Positions 35,277 to 43,821 of a DNA stretch of 64,000 nt are shown here, piece after piece. The DNA lies in the NCBI RefSeq assembly GCF_052117125.1, contig NZ_JBQKJT010000006.1:1-64000 (forward strand), read 5' to 3'. Each line of letters starts with the position of its first letter. Position 1 is the stretch's first letter. Position numbers and translations under genes: made by a program. Source of the stretch: Avoscillospira_A sp052117125. Lineage in GTDB: Bacteria > Bacillota > Clostridia > Oscillospirales > Oscillospiraceae. The notes beneath the pieces are model-generated. The model was not told the origin of the DNA. It searched no databases and saw nothing but the letters and a program-made list of their open reading frames with translations.

Positions 35277-35294
35277 AGCGATTCCTTTCCGGGC

Positions 35295-36056
35295 TCAGCC
35301 CAGCTTGACCTTCTTGAACTCTTCCATGAACTCCACGATGTAGTCGGCGGAAGCCTGCAGCATCTCGCGGCCCCACTCCTCGGTGGCGGTGTTGGGATGA
35401 TCGGGCCCGATCCAGCCGCTGTCGGTGATGTGGGTGACGCTTCTGGGAATCTCCACGGAAACGCCCTTGAACTCCACGGAACGGAAGCCGGTGGCCTTGA
35501 GGTTGTCGCTCAGGTGGTAGAACTTCAGCTCGCCGCCGATCTCGCTCTTGTCCACCAGGGAGGGATCGATGCCCAGGATGGCAGCCGTCTCCTCGCCGCC
35601 GCCGTGGCCGCCCTTCCAGGCGGGGTTCAGGTCCCAGGCCATGAGCCACCAGTTGAGCATGGCCACCAGGCAGCCCTTCTTTTCATAGTCCAGAGCCAGA
35701 CGTTCGATGGTCTTGATGTTGCCGCCGTGGCCGTTGAGGAAGACGAACTTTCTGGCGCCGTGCTTGTACAGGCTCTGGAATATCTGATTGCAGAACTGAT
35801 AGAGGATGTCGCAGTCGATGTCGATGGTGCCGGGATAGTCGGACAGGCTCTGGCAGGCGCCGTAGGGAATGGTGGGGGCGATGAGGACGTCGCTCTTCTG
35901 CTCGATCTTCTCCAGCAGATGGTCGGGAATCAGGGTGTCGGTGCCCAAGGGCATATGGCGGCCGTGGCACTCGATGCTGCCGATGCTGATGAGGACCATA
36001 TCGTTGCTTTTGAAGTACGTTTCGACCTGGGGCCAGGTCATGTTGCTCAGTCTCAT
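35295..36056 (-). CDS. Creatininase-family amidohydrolase
   Basis: About 253 residues. Family motifs: SIGSIECHGRHMPLGTDTLI (metal His/Asp), FLNGHGGNIKTI and GHGGGEETAAIL. The family hydrolyses cyclic amides such as creatinine and also includes related formamide hydrolases, so the substrate is open. Start ATG 36056 follows AGAAAGGA; an upstream in-frame ATT/ATC-type start is less likely. Next to a peptide importer and an aminopeptidase it may open a lactam or cyclic peptide-like nutrient (inference). Confidence 0.88.
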   Translation of the reverse strand: MRLSNMTWPQVETYFKSNDMVLISIGSIECHGRHMPLGTDTLIPDHLLEKIEQKSDVLIAPTIPYGACQSLSDYPGTIDIDCDILYQFCNQIFQSLYKHGARKFVFLNGHGGNIKTIERLALDYEKKGCLVAMLNWWLMAWDLNPAWKGGHGGGEETAAILGIDPSLVDKSEIGGELKFYHLSDNLKATGFRSVEFKGVSVEIPRSVTHITDSGWIGPDHPNTATEEWGREMLQASADYIVEFMEEFKKVKLG

Positions 36057-36104
36057 GGAAATTCGTCCTTTCTGAATCAATAAATCGGAGAAGATGCGGT
36101 AAAA

Positions 36105-36135
36105 TTGGGGCCGTCAAAGAGACTGACGGCCCCAA
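36105..36135 (-). terminator. Internal hairpin after the binding-protein gene
   Basis: TTGGGGCCGTCA pairs with TGACGGCCCCAA, followed by TTTTA on the minus strand. Partial terminator between the binding protein and the two hydrolases. Confidence 0.75.
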
Positions 36136-36142
36136 AGGTCGG

Positions 36143-37717
36143 TTACTGGGCGACCTTTACGGTATCCAGATTGTGATAGCCGTTGGCGTCCATCACAAAA
36201 CCCTCGACCTTCTTGTTGGCGCCCACGTTGATGGAGCTGTAGAAGATGTTCAGGTTGTTGTTGATGCCGTCCAGCTTGATGGCCAGCTCCTTGTAGAGCT
36301 CCTGACGGGTGGCCTCGTCGCTGGTGCTTCTGGCCTCTTCCACCAGGGCGTCCACTTCGGGATCGCTGAGGAAGGAACGGTTGCCGGCGGCACCCTGCTG
36401 AGAGGAGTGCTCCAGGGAGTAGTAGGTGTAGTCGGCGTCGCCGCTGGAAGTGGTCCAGCCGAAGTAAGCCATGTCGTGCTCACCGTTGGTGGTACGGCTG
36501 ATATAGCTGCCGAACTCCAGAACCTCCAGGTTCACATTGACGCCGACCTGCTGGAACATGTTCTGCATGGCCTGGCACATCTCAATGCGGGACTGGTTGT
36601 CGTTGACCCACAGGGAGCAATCGAAACCGTTGGGATAACCGGCCTCGGCCAGCAGCTCCTTGGCCTTCTCGGGGTTGTACTCACGGACGCCGGTGGAGTA
36701 GTAGCCGAAGACGCCGGGGGCAATGATGGAGTCGGCGGGTTCGCCGCTGCCGGCGTTGATGGTGTCCACCAGGGTCTGGCGGTCGATGGCGTAGCTCAGA
36801 GCCTCACGGACCAGGGGGTTGTTGAAGGGCTCCTTGTTCATGTTCAGGGAGATATACCAGCAGCTCAGAGAAGGAACCTCATAGACGGTGGTGGTGTCGT
36901 TCTCGTTGATGCGGGAGATGTCGTTGACGGCCAGATCGTAAGCCAGATCGACTTCGCCGGTCTCCAGGGCGATGGAACGCTGAGAGGCCTCGGGGATGAC
37001 GCGCATGGTCAGGTTCTCGGTCTGGGGCTTGCCGGCATAGTAGTCGTCAAAGGCCTTGAGGGTGATGTGATCGCCCTGCTTCCACTCCACGAAGGTGTAG
37101 GGGCCGGAGCCGATGGGGTTGAGGATGAAGGCCTCCTCATCGGCCTCCACCACGGCCTTGGGCACGATGGCGGCGAAGGGGATGGCCAGGTTGCGCAGGG
37201 TGGGGCCGTAGGGCTCCTTGGTCTTGACGGTAACGGTGTAGTCGTCGTCGACGGTGACCGTGTCGATGAAGTCAACGATATAGGAGACAGCGGCGGAGTT
37301 AATGGCGCGCTCCAGGGAGAACTTCACGTCCTCGGCGGTCAGATCGCTGCCGTCATGGAACTTGATGCCCTGGCGGATATGAAAGACATAGGTCAGATCA
37401 TCGGTCTGCTCCCAGCTCTCGGCGATCTGGCCCACGATCTCATTGGTCTCGGGGTCCACGGTCACCAGGGTGTCGAAAATCTGGCAGGTCACTTCCACCG
37501 AGGGGGTCTCCTTGCCCTGATGGGGGTCCAGAGAGGTCACGTCGGCGCCCTGGGCCCAGACCAGGGTGTCCTTGTAGCCGCTGGTGGCGGTGGTGGTGTC
37601 GCCGGTGGTGGTCGTTCCGTCGGCGGAGCCGCCGTCCTTGCTGCCGCAGGCGGCCATGCCCATCATGGTGCACAGAGCCAGCGTCGCGGCAACCAGCCGC
37701 AGAAGGTTCTTCTTCAT
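36143..37717 (-). CDS. Oligopeptide-binding lipoprotein (SBP_bac_5)
   Basis: 524 residues. Signal peptide MKKNLLRLVAATLALCTM with lipobox MAAC, a Thr-rich linker, then the DppA/OppA fold. It includes TSLDPHQGKE, FHIRQGIKFHDGSDLTAEDVKFSLERA (the family signature) and VREALSYAIDRQTLVD. It delivers peptides (or nickel/other small ligands in some relatives) to the permeases encoded upstream. A hairpin-containing 119-bp gap separates it from the ATPase gene. Confidence 0.93.
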   Translation of the reverse strand: MKKNLLRLVAATLALCTMMGMAACGSKDGGSADGTTTTGDTTTATSGYKDTLVWAQGADVTSLDPHQGKETPSVEVTCQIFDTLVTVDPETNEIVGQIAESWEQTDDLTYVFHIRQGIKFHDGSDLTAEDVKFSLERAINSAAVSYIVDFIDTVTVDDDYTVTVKTKEPYGPTLRNLAIPFAAIVPKAVVEADEEAFILNPIGSGPYTFVEWKQGDHITLKAFDDYYAGKPQTENLTMRVIPEASQRSIALETGEVDLAYDLAVNDISRINENDTTTVYEVPSLSCWYISLNMNKEPFNNPLVREALSYAIDRQTLVDTINAGSGEPADSIIAPGVFGYYSTGVREYNPEKAKELLAEAGYPNGFDCSLWVNDNQSRIEMCQAMQNMFQQVGVNVNLEVLEFGSYISRTTNGEHDMAYFGWTTSSGDADYTYYSLEHSSQQGAAGNRSFLSDPEVDALVEEARSTSDEATRQELYKELAIKLDGINNNLNIFYSSINVGANKKVEGFVMDANGYHNLDTVKVAQ

Positions 37718-37836
37718 GTTCTTTCCTCCTAAAATGCAGTTTGTTGTGGCCCTTGCGGGCCGAATTCACAACCGCGTTGCAACAACGCGACAATGACAGG
37801 ATGTTGAAGCCGCAGATACCGGTTGGCGGTATTGCC

Positions 37837-38814
37837 TTAGAGTTCGCCCCGCTGTACCCGCAGGCAGGTGACGAAATGGTCCGGTTCCTGTTCCGTCAGG
37901 ACCATATCCTGGCTGGTGCAGGCCTCGGTGGCATAGGGGCAGCGCTTGGCGAAGCGGCAGCCGGTGCCGGGGTTCACTGGGGAGGTGATCTCACCCTTCA
38001 TGGTGATGCGGTTCATGGGCTTGTCGGGGTCCGGAATGGGAATGGCCGACAGCAGCGCCTGGGTGTAGGGGTGCATGGGCTTGCTGAACAGTTTATCTGC
38101 CGGAGCCTTTTCCACCATCTGGCCCAGATACATAACCAGAATGTCATCGGAGATGTATTTGACCACCGACAGGTCGTGGGTGACGAACAGATAGGTCAGT
38201 CCCAGATTGTCCTGCAAATCCTGCATCAGATTGAGGATCTGTGCCTGGATGGACACGTCCAGGGCGGAAACCGGCTCGTCGCAGACGATGAACTTGGGTT
38301 TCAAGGCCAAGGCCCGGGCGATGCCGATCCGCTGGCGGCGGCCGCCATCCAGCTCATGGGGATAGGTGTTGATGAGGCGCGAGGCCAGGCCCACCATGTC
38401 CATGATCTCCCGAACGCGCTTCTGGATGGCGTCCTTATCCTTGCGGCTGTACAGCTTCTGCACCAGCAGCGGGGCCGCGATAGCCTCGCCCACGGTCATA
38501 CGGGGATTCAGGGACGCGAAGGGGTCCTGAAAAACGATCTGCATATCGCGGCGCAATGCCTTGAGCTGGGCCTTGTTCATGGCCACCACATCCTGGCCGT
38601 CAAAGACGACGGAGCCGGAGGTGGGCTCATGGAGCCGCAGGATGGCGCGGCCCATGGTGGACTTGCCGCAGCCGGACTCGCCGACGACCCCCAGGGTCTT
38701 GCCCCGGTCCAGGGTGAAGCTGATGTCGTCCACGGCGTGGAGCATACCGTTGGGTACGGGGAAGTATTTCTTCAGGTGTTCCACCCGCAGGATTTCATTG
38801 GTGGTTTCCGCCAT
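37837..38814 (-). CDS. Peptide ABC transporter ATPase, DppF/OppF type
   Basis: About 325 residues. Walker A GESGCGKST, ABC signature in LDGGRRQRIGIARALALKP, Walker B FIVCDEPVSALDVS, and the C-terminal Cys region GTGCRFAKRCPYATEAC typical of the Opp/Dpp ATPases (possible Fe-S site). The signature reads LDGGRRQ where LSGGQRQ is usual. Start ATG 38814 sits next to the dppD-type stop. Confidence 0.92.
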   Translation of the reverse strand: MAETTNEILRVEHLKKYFPVPNGMLHAVDDISFTLDRGKTLGVVGESGCGKSTMGRAILRLHEPTSGSVVFDGQDVVAMNKAQLKALRRDMQIVFQDPFASLNPRMTVGEAIAAPLLVQKLYSRKDKDAIQKRVREIMDMVGLASRLINTYPHELDGGRRQRIGIARALALKPKFIVCDEPVSALDVSIQAQILNLMQDLQDNLGLTYLFVTHDLSVVKYISDDILVMYLGQMVEKAPADKLFSKPMHPYTQALLSAIPIPDPDKPMNRITMKGEITSPVNPGTGCRFAKRCPYATEACTSQDMVLTEQEPDHFVTCLRVQRGEL

Positions 38815-38815
38815 A

Positions 38816-39793
38816 TCACTGCGCCTCCTTCTCATACCGGAAGCAACGCACCTTGTGGCCGTCCTCCAGCTCGTACATGACCGGCAGCTCCGCACGGCAC
38901 CGGTCGGTGGCGTACTTGCAGCGCTCGGCGAACTTGCAGCCCTTGGGCAGCGCCGTGGGGTCGGGCATCATGCCGTCGATGGCGGCCAGACGCTTGCTGT
39001 TGGTCTCCAGACGGGGCACGGAGCCGAACAGGCCCTCGGTGTAGGGGTGCAGGATGTTTTTATACACCTGCTGCAAGGTGCCGTACTCCACGATCTCACC
39101 GGCATAGATGATGGCCACGGTATCGCAGTTCTGGGCCACAACGCCCAGATCGTGGGTGATCAGCAGCATGGCCGTGTTGTTTTTGACCTTCAGGCCGTGG
39201 ATCATCTCCAAAACCTGGGCCTGGATGGTCACGTCCAACGCCGTGGTGGGCTCGTCGGCAATGAGCAGCTGGGGGTTGCAGGCCAGGGCGATGGCGATCA
39301 CCACACGCTGCTTCATGCCGCCGGAGAACTGGTGGGGATAGTCGTCGTAACGGCTGGCCACAATGCCCACCATCTCCAGCATCTCCTCGGCCTGCTTGCG
39401 GCTCTCGGCCTTGGACAGGTTCGGGTGGTGGGTGATGATGACCTCGCGGATCTGCTCGCCCACGGTCATGACCGGGTTCAGGGATGTCATGGGGTCCTGA
39501 AAGATCATGGAGATCTGGCGGCCGCGGAGGGCGCGCATCTCCTTTTCCGACAGCTCCATAATGTCGCGGCCGTCGTAAAACACCTGACCGGACACAATTT
39601 TTCCGGGGGGATTGGGAATCAGGCGCATAATGCCGCGGGCCAGGGTGGTCTTGCCGGCGCCGGTCTCGCCCACCAGACCCAGGGACTCACCCTTGCGCAG
39701 CTGCAAGTACGCGCCGTTGAGCGCTTCGGTGACGCCGTCGTCCGTGGCGTAAATGATGCTCAGGTCTCTAATATCCAATAAGATATCCGACAT
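38816..39793 (-). CDS. Peptide ABC transporter ATPase, DppD/OppD type
   Basis: About 325 residues. Walker A GETGAGKTT, signature FSGGMKQRVVIAIALA, Walker B LLIADEPTTALDVT, and C-terminal PKGCKFAERCKYATDRC. Start taken at ATG 39793 (MSDILLDIRDL), with AGGAGG 12 bp upstream; a TTG ten codons earlier is the alternative. It partners with the adjacent DppF-type ATPase. Confidence 0.92.
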   Translation of the reverse strand: MSDILLDIRDLSIIYATDDGVTEALNGAYLQLRKGESLGLVGETGAGKTTLARGIMRLIPNPPGKIVSGQVFYDGRDIMELSEKEMRALRGRQISMIFQDPMTSLNPVMTVGEQIREVIITHHPNLSKAESRKQAEEMLEMVGIVASRYDDYPHQFSGGMKQRVVIAIALACNPQLLIADEPTTALDVTIQAQVLEMIHGLKVKNNTAMLLITHDLGVVAQNCDTVAIIYAGEIVEYGTLQQVYKNILHPYTEGLFGSVPRLETNSKRLAAIDGMMPDPTALPKGCKFAERCKYATDRCRAELPVMYELEDGHKVRCFRYEKEAQ

Positions 39794-39830
39794 ATCGGTA
39801 TCGTACCTCCTCTTAGTCTCCAACGGGTGC

Positions 39831-40721
39831 TCAGTTCTTCATGCGGGGGTCCAGGGCGTCGCGCAGACCGTCGCCCATGAGGTTCAGGGAGAGAATGGTC
39901 AGCATGATGCCGAGACCGGGGATGACGGTCACATGCCAGGCATCGCGGAAGTAGGTCCGGGCGTTGGACAGCATGGCGCCCCACTCCGGTGTGGGCGGCT
40001 GGATGCCCAGACCCAGGAAGGACAGACCGGCAATGGAGAGGATGGCGCCGGCCAGACCCAGGGTGGCCTGTACGATGATGGGCGCCATGGCGTTGGGGAC
40101 AATGTATTTAAAGATGATCTCCCGGTCGTTGCAGCCGATGGAACGGGCCGCCTCAATGAACTCCTGGTCTTTCACCGTCAGCACCGAGGCGCGGACCGTT
40201 CGGGCAAAGGTTGGGATATAGGCGATGCCGATGGCGATGAGGACGTTGACCAGGCTGGTGCCCAGGGCCGCCACAATGGCCGTGGCCAGCAGCATGGAGG
40301 GAATGGCCAGCAGAATGTCCATGAAGCGCATGAGCACCGTGTCGATGATCTTGCCGTAGTAGCCGGCCAGAGCGCCCAGGGCGCCGCCGATGATCAGGGA
40401 GAAGATGATGGCGATGCCGCCCATGAACAGGGAGTAGCGGACGCCCCACAGCATACGCATGAGGATGTCGCGGCCGTACTCATCCTGGCCGAAGGGGTGT
40501 TTCAGGCTGGGACCCTGGAGGCGTTCCACCAGGTTCTGGCTGGTGACGTAGGTGTTGTAAAATTCCTTCTGGGTCACCGCGTCGATGACCAGGGTGGCGA
40601 CGGCAATGAGGACCAGCAGACACAGGAAGGTCAGTCCGGCCATGGCCGTGCGGTTTTTGCGGAAGCGTCTCCAGGCGTCCTGCCACAGAGAGCGTTGGGT
40701 GTTGGTTTTGGTCTTTTCCAT
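39831..40721 (-). CDS. Peptide ABC transporter permease, DppC type
   Basis: 296 residues with six predicted helices. The N-terminal cytoplasmic OppC_N segment is RSLWQDAWRRFRKNRTAMAGL, and the ATPase-contact EAARSIGCNDREIIFKYIVPNAM lies near residue 195. It starts 6 bp after the partner permease gene and forms the channel with it. Confidence 0.93.
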   Translation of the reverse strand: MEKTKTNTQRSLWQDAWRRFRKNRTAMAGLTFLCLLVLIAVATLVIDAVTQKEFYNTYVTSQNLVERLQGPSLKHPFGQDEYGRDILMRMLWGVRYSLFMGGIAIIFSLIIGGALGALAGYYGKIIDTVLMRFMDILLAIPSMLLATAIVAALGTSLVNVLIAIGIAYIPTFARTVRASVLTVKDQEFIEAARSIGCNDREIIFKYIVPNAMAPIIVQATLGLAGAILSIAGLSFLGLGIQPPTPEWGAMLSNARTYFRDAWHVTVIPGLGIMLTILSLNLMGDGLRDALDPRMKN

Positions 40722-40727
40722 GGCTGA

Positions 40728-41681
40728 TCACCGTCCCTTCTTCTTATACTGCGATTTGATGCGGGGGTCCACAAAGGAATAGATGATATCCACCACCAGA
40801 TTCACCAGGGTGAACATGGTCGCCATGACCACTACGCAGCCCATGACCATGGGAATGTCCTTGGACTTGATGTTTTCCACCATCAGACGGCCCAGGCCCG
40901 GCCAGGAAAAGACGGTCTCGGCCAGCATGGCGCCGCCCAGCAGGTTGCCGAACTGCAATCCCACGGCGGTGATAATGGGAATCAGGGCGTTGCGCAGCAT
41001 ATGCTGAAAGGTGACGACGCGCTCGCTGACGCCTTTGGCCCGGGCCGTGGAGATATAGTCCTGCCGGATGACCTCCAGCATGGAGGACCGGGTCATACGG
41101 GCCACCATGGCCGCCGAGTTCATACCCAGCGTCAGGGAGGGGAGAATCAGGCTCAGGACCAGGGGGCCGAATCCCGATCCCATGCCCTGGGACGGCAGCC
41201 ATCCCAAGTTGACCGCGAAGATCAGGACCAGCAGAAGACCCGACCAGAAGTTTGGCATGGACACGCCCACCAGGGCCACCACCATGGACACGTTATCCAA
41301 CAGGGAGTACTGTTTTCGCGCCGATATGATGCCGATGGGAATGCCGATGACCAGCGCCACCAGAATGCCGCAGGCTGCCAGCAGCGCCGTGTTGGGCAGA
41401 CGGTCGACCACCTGATCCCAGACGGAGATGCTGTTGCGGTAGGACAGGCCCAGATCACCCTGTGCCAGACCCACCATGTAGTCGGCATAGCGGACCAGCA
41501 GCGGATCGTTGAGGCCCAGCTCTTCCCGCTTCATCTCCAGGGCCTCCGCCGTGGCCTGATCGCCAAGGATGATGGCCGCCGGATCACCGGGGGACAGGTT
41601 CAGGATAAAGAACACGATGAACGTAACGCCGATGATGACGGGTATCAGCATCAGCAGTCGCTTGACGATGTACTTGAACAT
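40728..41681 (-). CDS. Peptide ABC transporter permease, DppB type
   Basis: About 317 residues: MFKYIVKRLLMLIPVIIGVTFIVFFILNLSPGDPA is the family's N-terminal helix and periplasmic start. The ATPase-contact loop is VIRQDYISTARAKGVSERVV. The start is ATG 41681 behind GGGAGG; longer frames upstream have no ribosome site. First gene of a seven-gene operon (two permeases, two ATPases, binding protein, creatininase, M42). Confidence 0.93.
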   Translation of the reverse strand: MFKYIVKRLLMLIPVIIGVTFIVFFILNLSPGDPAAIILGDQATAEALEMKREELGLNDPLLVRYADYMVGLAQGDLGLSYRNSISVWDQVVDRLPNTALLAACGILVALVIGIPIGIISARKQYSLLDNVSMVVALVGVSMPNFWSGLLLVLIFAVNLGWLPSQGMGSGFGPLVLSLILPSLTLGMNSAAMVARMTRSSMLEVIRQDYISTARAKGVSERVVTFQHMLRNALIPIITAVGLQFGNLLGGAMLAETVFSWPGLGRLMVENIKSKDIPMVMGCVVVMATMFTLVNLVVDIIYSFVDPRIKSQYKKKGR

Positions 41682-41763
41682 TTTTTGGACTACCTCCCAT
41701 GTCTTCTGATCGGGATTCGTTTTGGACAGGCGACCGGCCCCGCTGTCCTGCAACGTTGTCGAA

Positions 41764-41801
41764 ATTATAATACAATTTTTCATATATTGTCAACAATATA
41801 T
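41764..41801 (-). promoter_or_regulatory. Promoter of the peptide operon with GntR-type operator
   Basis: On the minus strand TTGACA (41793-41788), an 18-bp spacer and TATAAT (41769-41764). The perfect palindrome ATATATTGTCAACAATATAT (41782-41801) covers the -35 box. Its core TTGTCAACAA fits the TNGT-N(0-3)-ACNA pattern of FCD/FadR-type GntR regulators, one of which is encoded at 43.0 kb. Confidence 0.8.
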
Positions 41802-41944
41802 TTCTTTATAAAACACCCTTTTCTTTTTGTCGACTTCATATTATAATAGAGGGTGTAGAACAAATCGGGCCAATATCCACCTATTCATGCGGTGTTTGAA
41901 CGGTTTTTCTGACAAATTAACAGTAAGATTCGAGGTATAGAGTT

Positions 41945-42988
41945 ATGGGCACCATTGGAGGAATTTTTTCTAACGAATTAGCACTTTCCACTGCTAATGG
42001 ATTTTTTTCGAGAATTTGTCCGCCCGGCAGCGACGTGTCTTTTATGATGTCGGGACGCTGCGGCATCTACCGCTGCCTGCTGGATCTGGCCCAGCGGGAC
42101 ACACGGAAAGTGGCCTACGTCCCCATGTACACCTGTGAGACGGTGCTGGCTCCCTTTCTGAAAGCCGGTTACCAGCTGCGGTTCTACGAGGTGGACCGGC
42201 AGCTGCACAGTGTGTTCGACCCGGCGGTGCTGGACGAGATCAGTGTGCTGTCCCTCTGCGGCTACTACGGCTTTTCCAACTATGACCACGACTTTGTCCG
42301 CCGGTGCAAGGACCGGGGGGTGACCATCTTTGAAGACGCCACCCATTCGATTCTGTCCGCCGACGGCATCGACCCCCTCTGCGACTATGTGGCCGGCAGC
42401 TTCCGCAAGTGGATGGGCGTCCCCTGCGGCGGCTTTGCCATCAAGTACGGCGGCGCCTTCACCGTCCCCTGTCTGCCGGTGGACCCCACCCATCTGGACC
42501 TGCGGTACAAAGCCATTGAGACTGGAGACGGCAATGTGTTCTGGGAGGGCGAGATGCTGCTGCGGCGAATTTTCGACTGCCACAGCGGCGACGAGACCTC
42601 GGAGCACATTCTGCGCTTTGCAGACCTGGAAACCATTTCCCGCCGCCGCCGGGAGAATTTCCAGGCGCTGCTGGACGGTATGCCCCAAACGCCCCAGGGC
42701 TTCGCCCCTGTGTTCTCCACGCTGCCGGAGGGTACGGTGCCCAGCCACTTTGTGCTCTATGCCGACGACCGTCCCCATCTGCAAGCCTTTTTGAAAGACC
42801 GCGACATCCGCTCCACCGTCTATTGGCCCAAAGCTGAGGTGGTGGACCTGACGGGCCACGACACCGTGGCGTACATCTACGACCATATTGTGGCCGTCCC
42901 CTGCGACCAGCGCTATACCCCCGCCGATATGGCACGCATCACCGACGCCCTGGGGGCCTATGCGCAGGCGTGGGCATCCCACGCCTGA
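41945..42988 (+). CDS. DegT/DnrJ-like PLP enzyme, orphan
   Basis: 347 residues with the fold-type I pattern of DegT/DnrJ/EryC1 sugar aminotransferases. VAYVPMYTCETVLAPFLKAG is an N-terminal cofactor helix, ATHSILSADG follows the expected Asp (IFEDATHS), and GSFRKWMGVPCGGFAI supplies the Schiff-base Lys. No sugar-nucleotide genes are nearby. The first 25 codons are AT-rich compared with the rest. It sits divergent from the Dpp operon and 58 bp before the GntR gene, so its role may lie in that regulon rather than in surface sugars. Confidence 0.75.
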   Translation: MGTIGGIFSNELALSTANGFFSRICPPGSDVSFMMSGRCGIYRCLLDLAQRDTRKVAYVPMYTCETVLAPFLKAGYQLRFYEVDRQLHSVFDPAVLDEISVLSLCGYYGFSNYDHDFVRRCKDRGVTIFEDATHSILSADGIDPLCDYVAGSFRKWMGVPCGGFAIKYGGAFTVPCLPVDPTHLDLRYKAIETGDGNVFWEGEMLLRRIFDCHSGDETSEHILRFADLETISRRRRENFQALLDGMPQTPQGFAPVFSTLPEGTVPSHFVLYADDRPHLQAFLKDRDIRSTVYWPKAEVVDLTGHDTVAYIYDHIVAVPCDQRYTPADMARITDALGAYAQAWASHA

Positions 42989-43046
42989 GGCTCCCGCCCA
43001 CCCCATATAGAGCATATTAGAGATAGATAGAGAAAGGTCTGATGAT

Positions 43047-43754
43047 ATGAAGATAGCCGCCGACGCCCCCTGCAGCTATGCGGAGATTGCGCTGCACTAT
43101 CTGCGGGAGCAGATCATCAACGGCGAATTCCGGGCCCAGGAGAAGCTGGTGGAAACAGAGATTGCCCAGACGCTGGGTATCAGCCGCGGTCCCGTCCGGG
43201 ACGCTCTGAAGCAGCTGGCTGTGGAAGGGCTGGTGGACTACCAGCCCAACCGTGGCTGCACCGTGGCGCTGTTGTCGCCCCGGGACGCCTACGAGGTGTT
43301 CTATCTCCGGGGCAATCTGGAGAAGATGGCTCTGGAAAAATGCAACTGTACCATTAGCGACGAGGGATTGTTCATCATGGAAAATGCTCTGGCGGAAATG
43401 CGGTCCTTCTCCGACCAGGACCCCATGTATCCCAAGGTCATGGCCGACACCCGGTTCCACCGGCAGATTGTCCTGGCCAGTCAGATGGACCGTCTGGTGA
43501 AGATGTGGGAGCTGCTGACGCCGCTCAACGGCGCCATGTTCCTGTCCATCCACAACGCCAACCACTCCCCCTTTGCCGACCGCATCGACCACCCCACCCG
43601 CGGCAATCTGGTCATGGCCCATGAGCAGATTCTGGCCGCCGTCCAGAAGCGGGATTTGCAGGAAGCCTGCCGCGTGCTGGACAGCCACTACACCAAAAAC
43701 GGCGAGCGGGTCTACCGCCTTTCCCTCATGCAGGAAGCCGCCCAGGACGGCTGA
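43047..43754 (+). CDS. GntR-family regulator with FCD domain
   Basis: 235 residues: winged helix (ALHYLREQIINGEFRAQEKLVETEIAQTLGISRGPVRDALKQLAVEGLV) and an FCD ligand-binding domain with the metal-type residues in MADTRFHRQIVLAS and the late MAHEQILAAV. FCD regulators sense organic acids or amino acids. The palindrome over the Dpp promoter 1.2 kb away is its best candidate target. Confidence 0.93.
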   Translation: MKIAADAPCSYAEIALHYLREQIINGEFRAQEKLVETEIAQTLGISRGPVRDALKQLAVEGLVDYQPNRGCTVALLSPRDAYEVFYLRGNLEKMALEKCNCTISDEGLFIMENALAEMRSFSDQDPMYPKVMADTRFHRQIVLASQMDRLVKMWELLTPLNGAMFLSIHNANHSPFADRIDHPTRGNLVMAHEQILAAVQKRDLQEACRVLDSHYTKNGERVYRLSLMQEAAQDG

Positions 43755-43772
43755 TGGACGCCCATACGCAAC

Positions 43773-43806
43773 AAAAAAAGGATGCTGCGCCGCAGCATCC
43801 TTTTTT
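43773..43806. terminator. Bidirectional terminator
   Basis: A run, GGATGCTGCG/CGCAGCATCC, T run; shared by the convergent GntR and GTPase genes. Confidence 0.92.
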
Positions 43807-43821
43807 GTTCCGTATTCCTGC

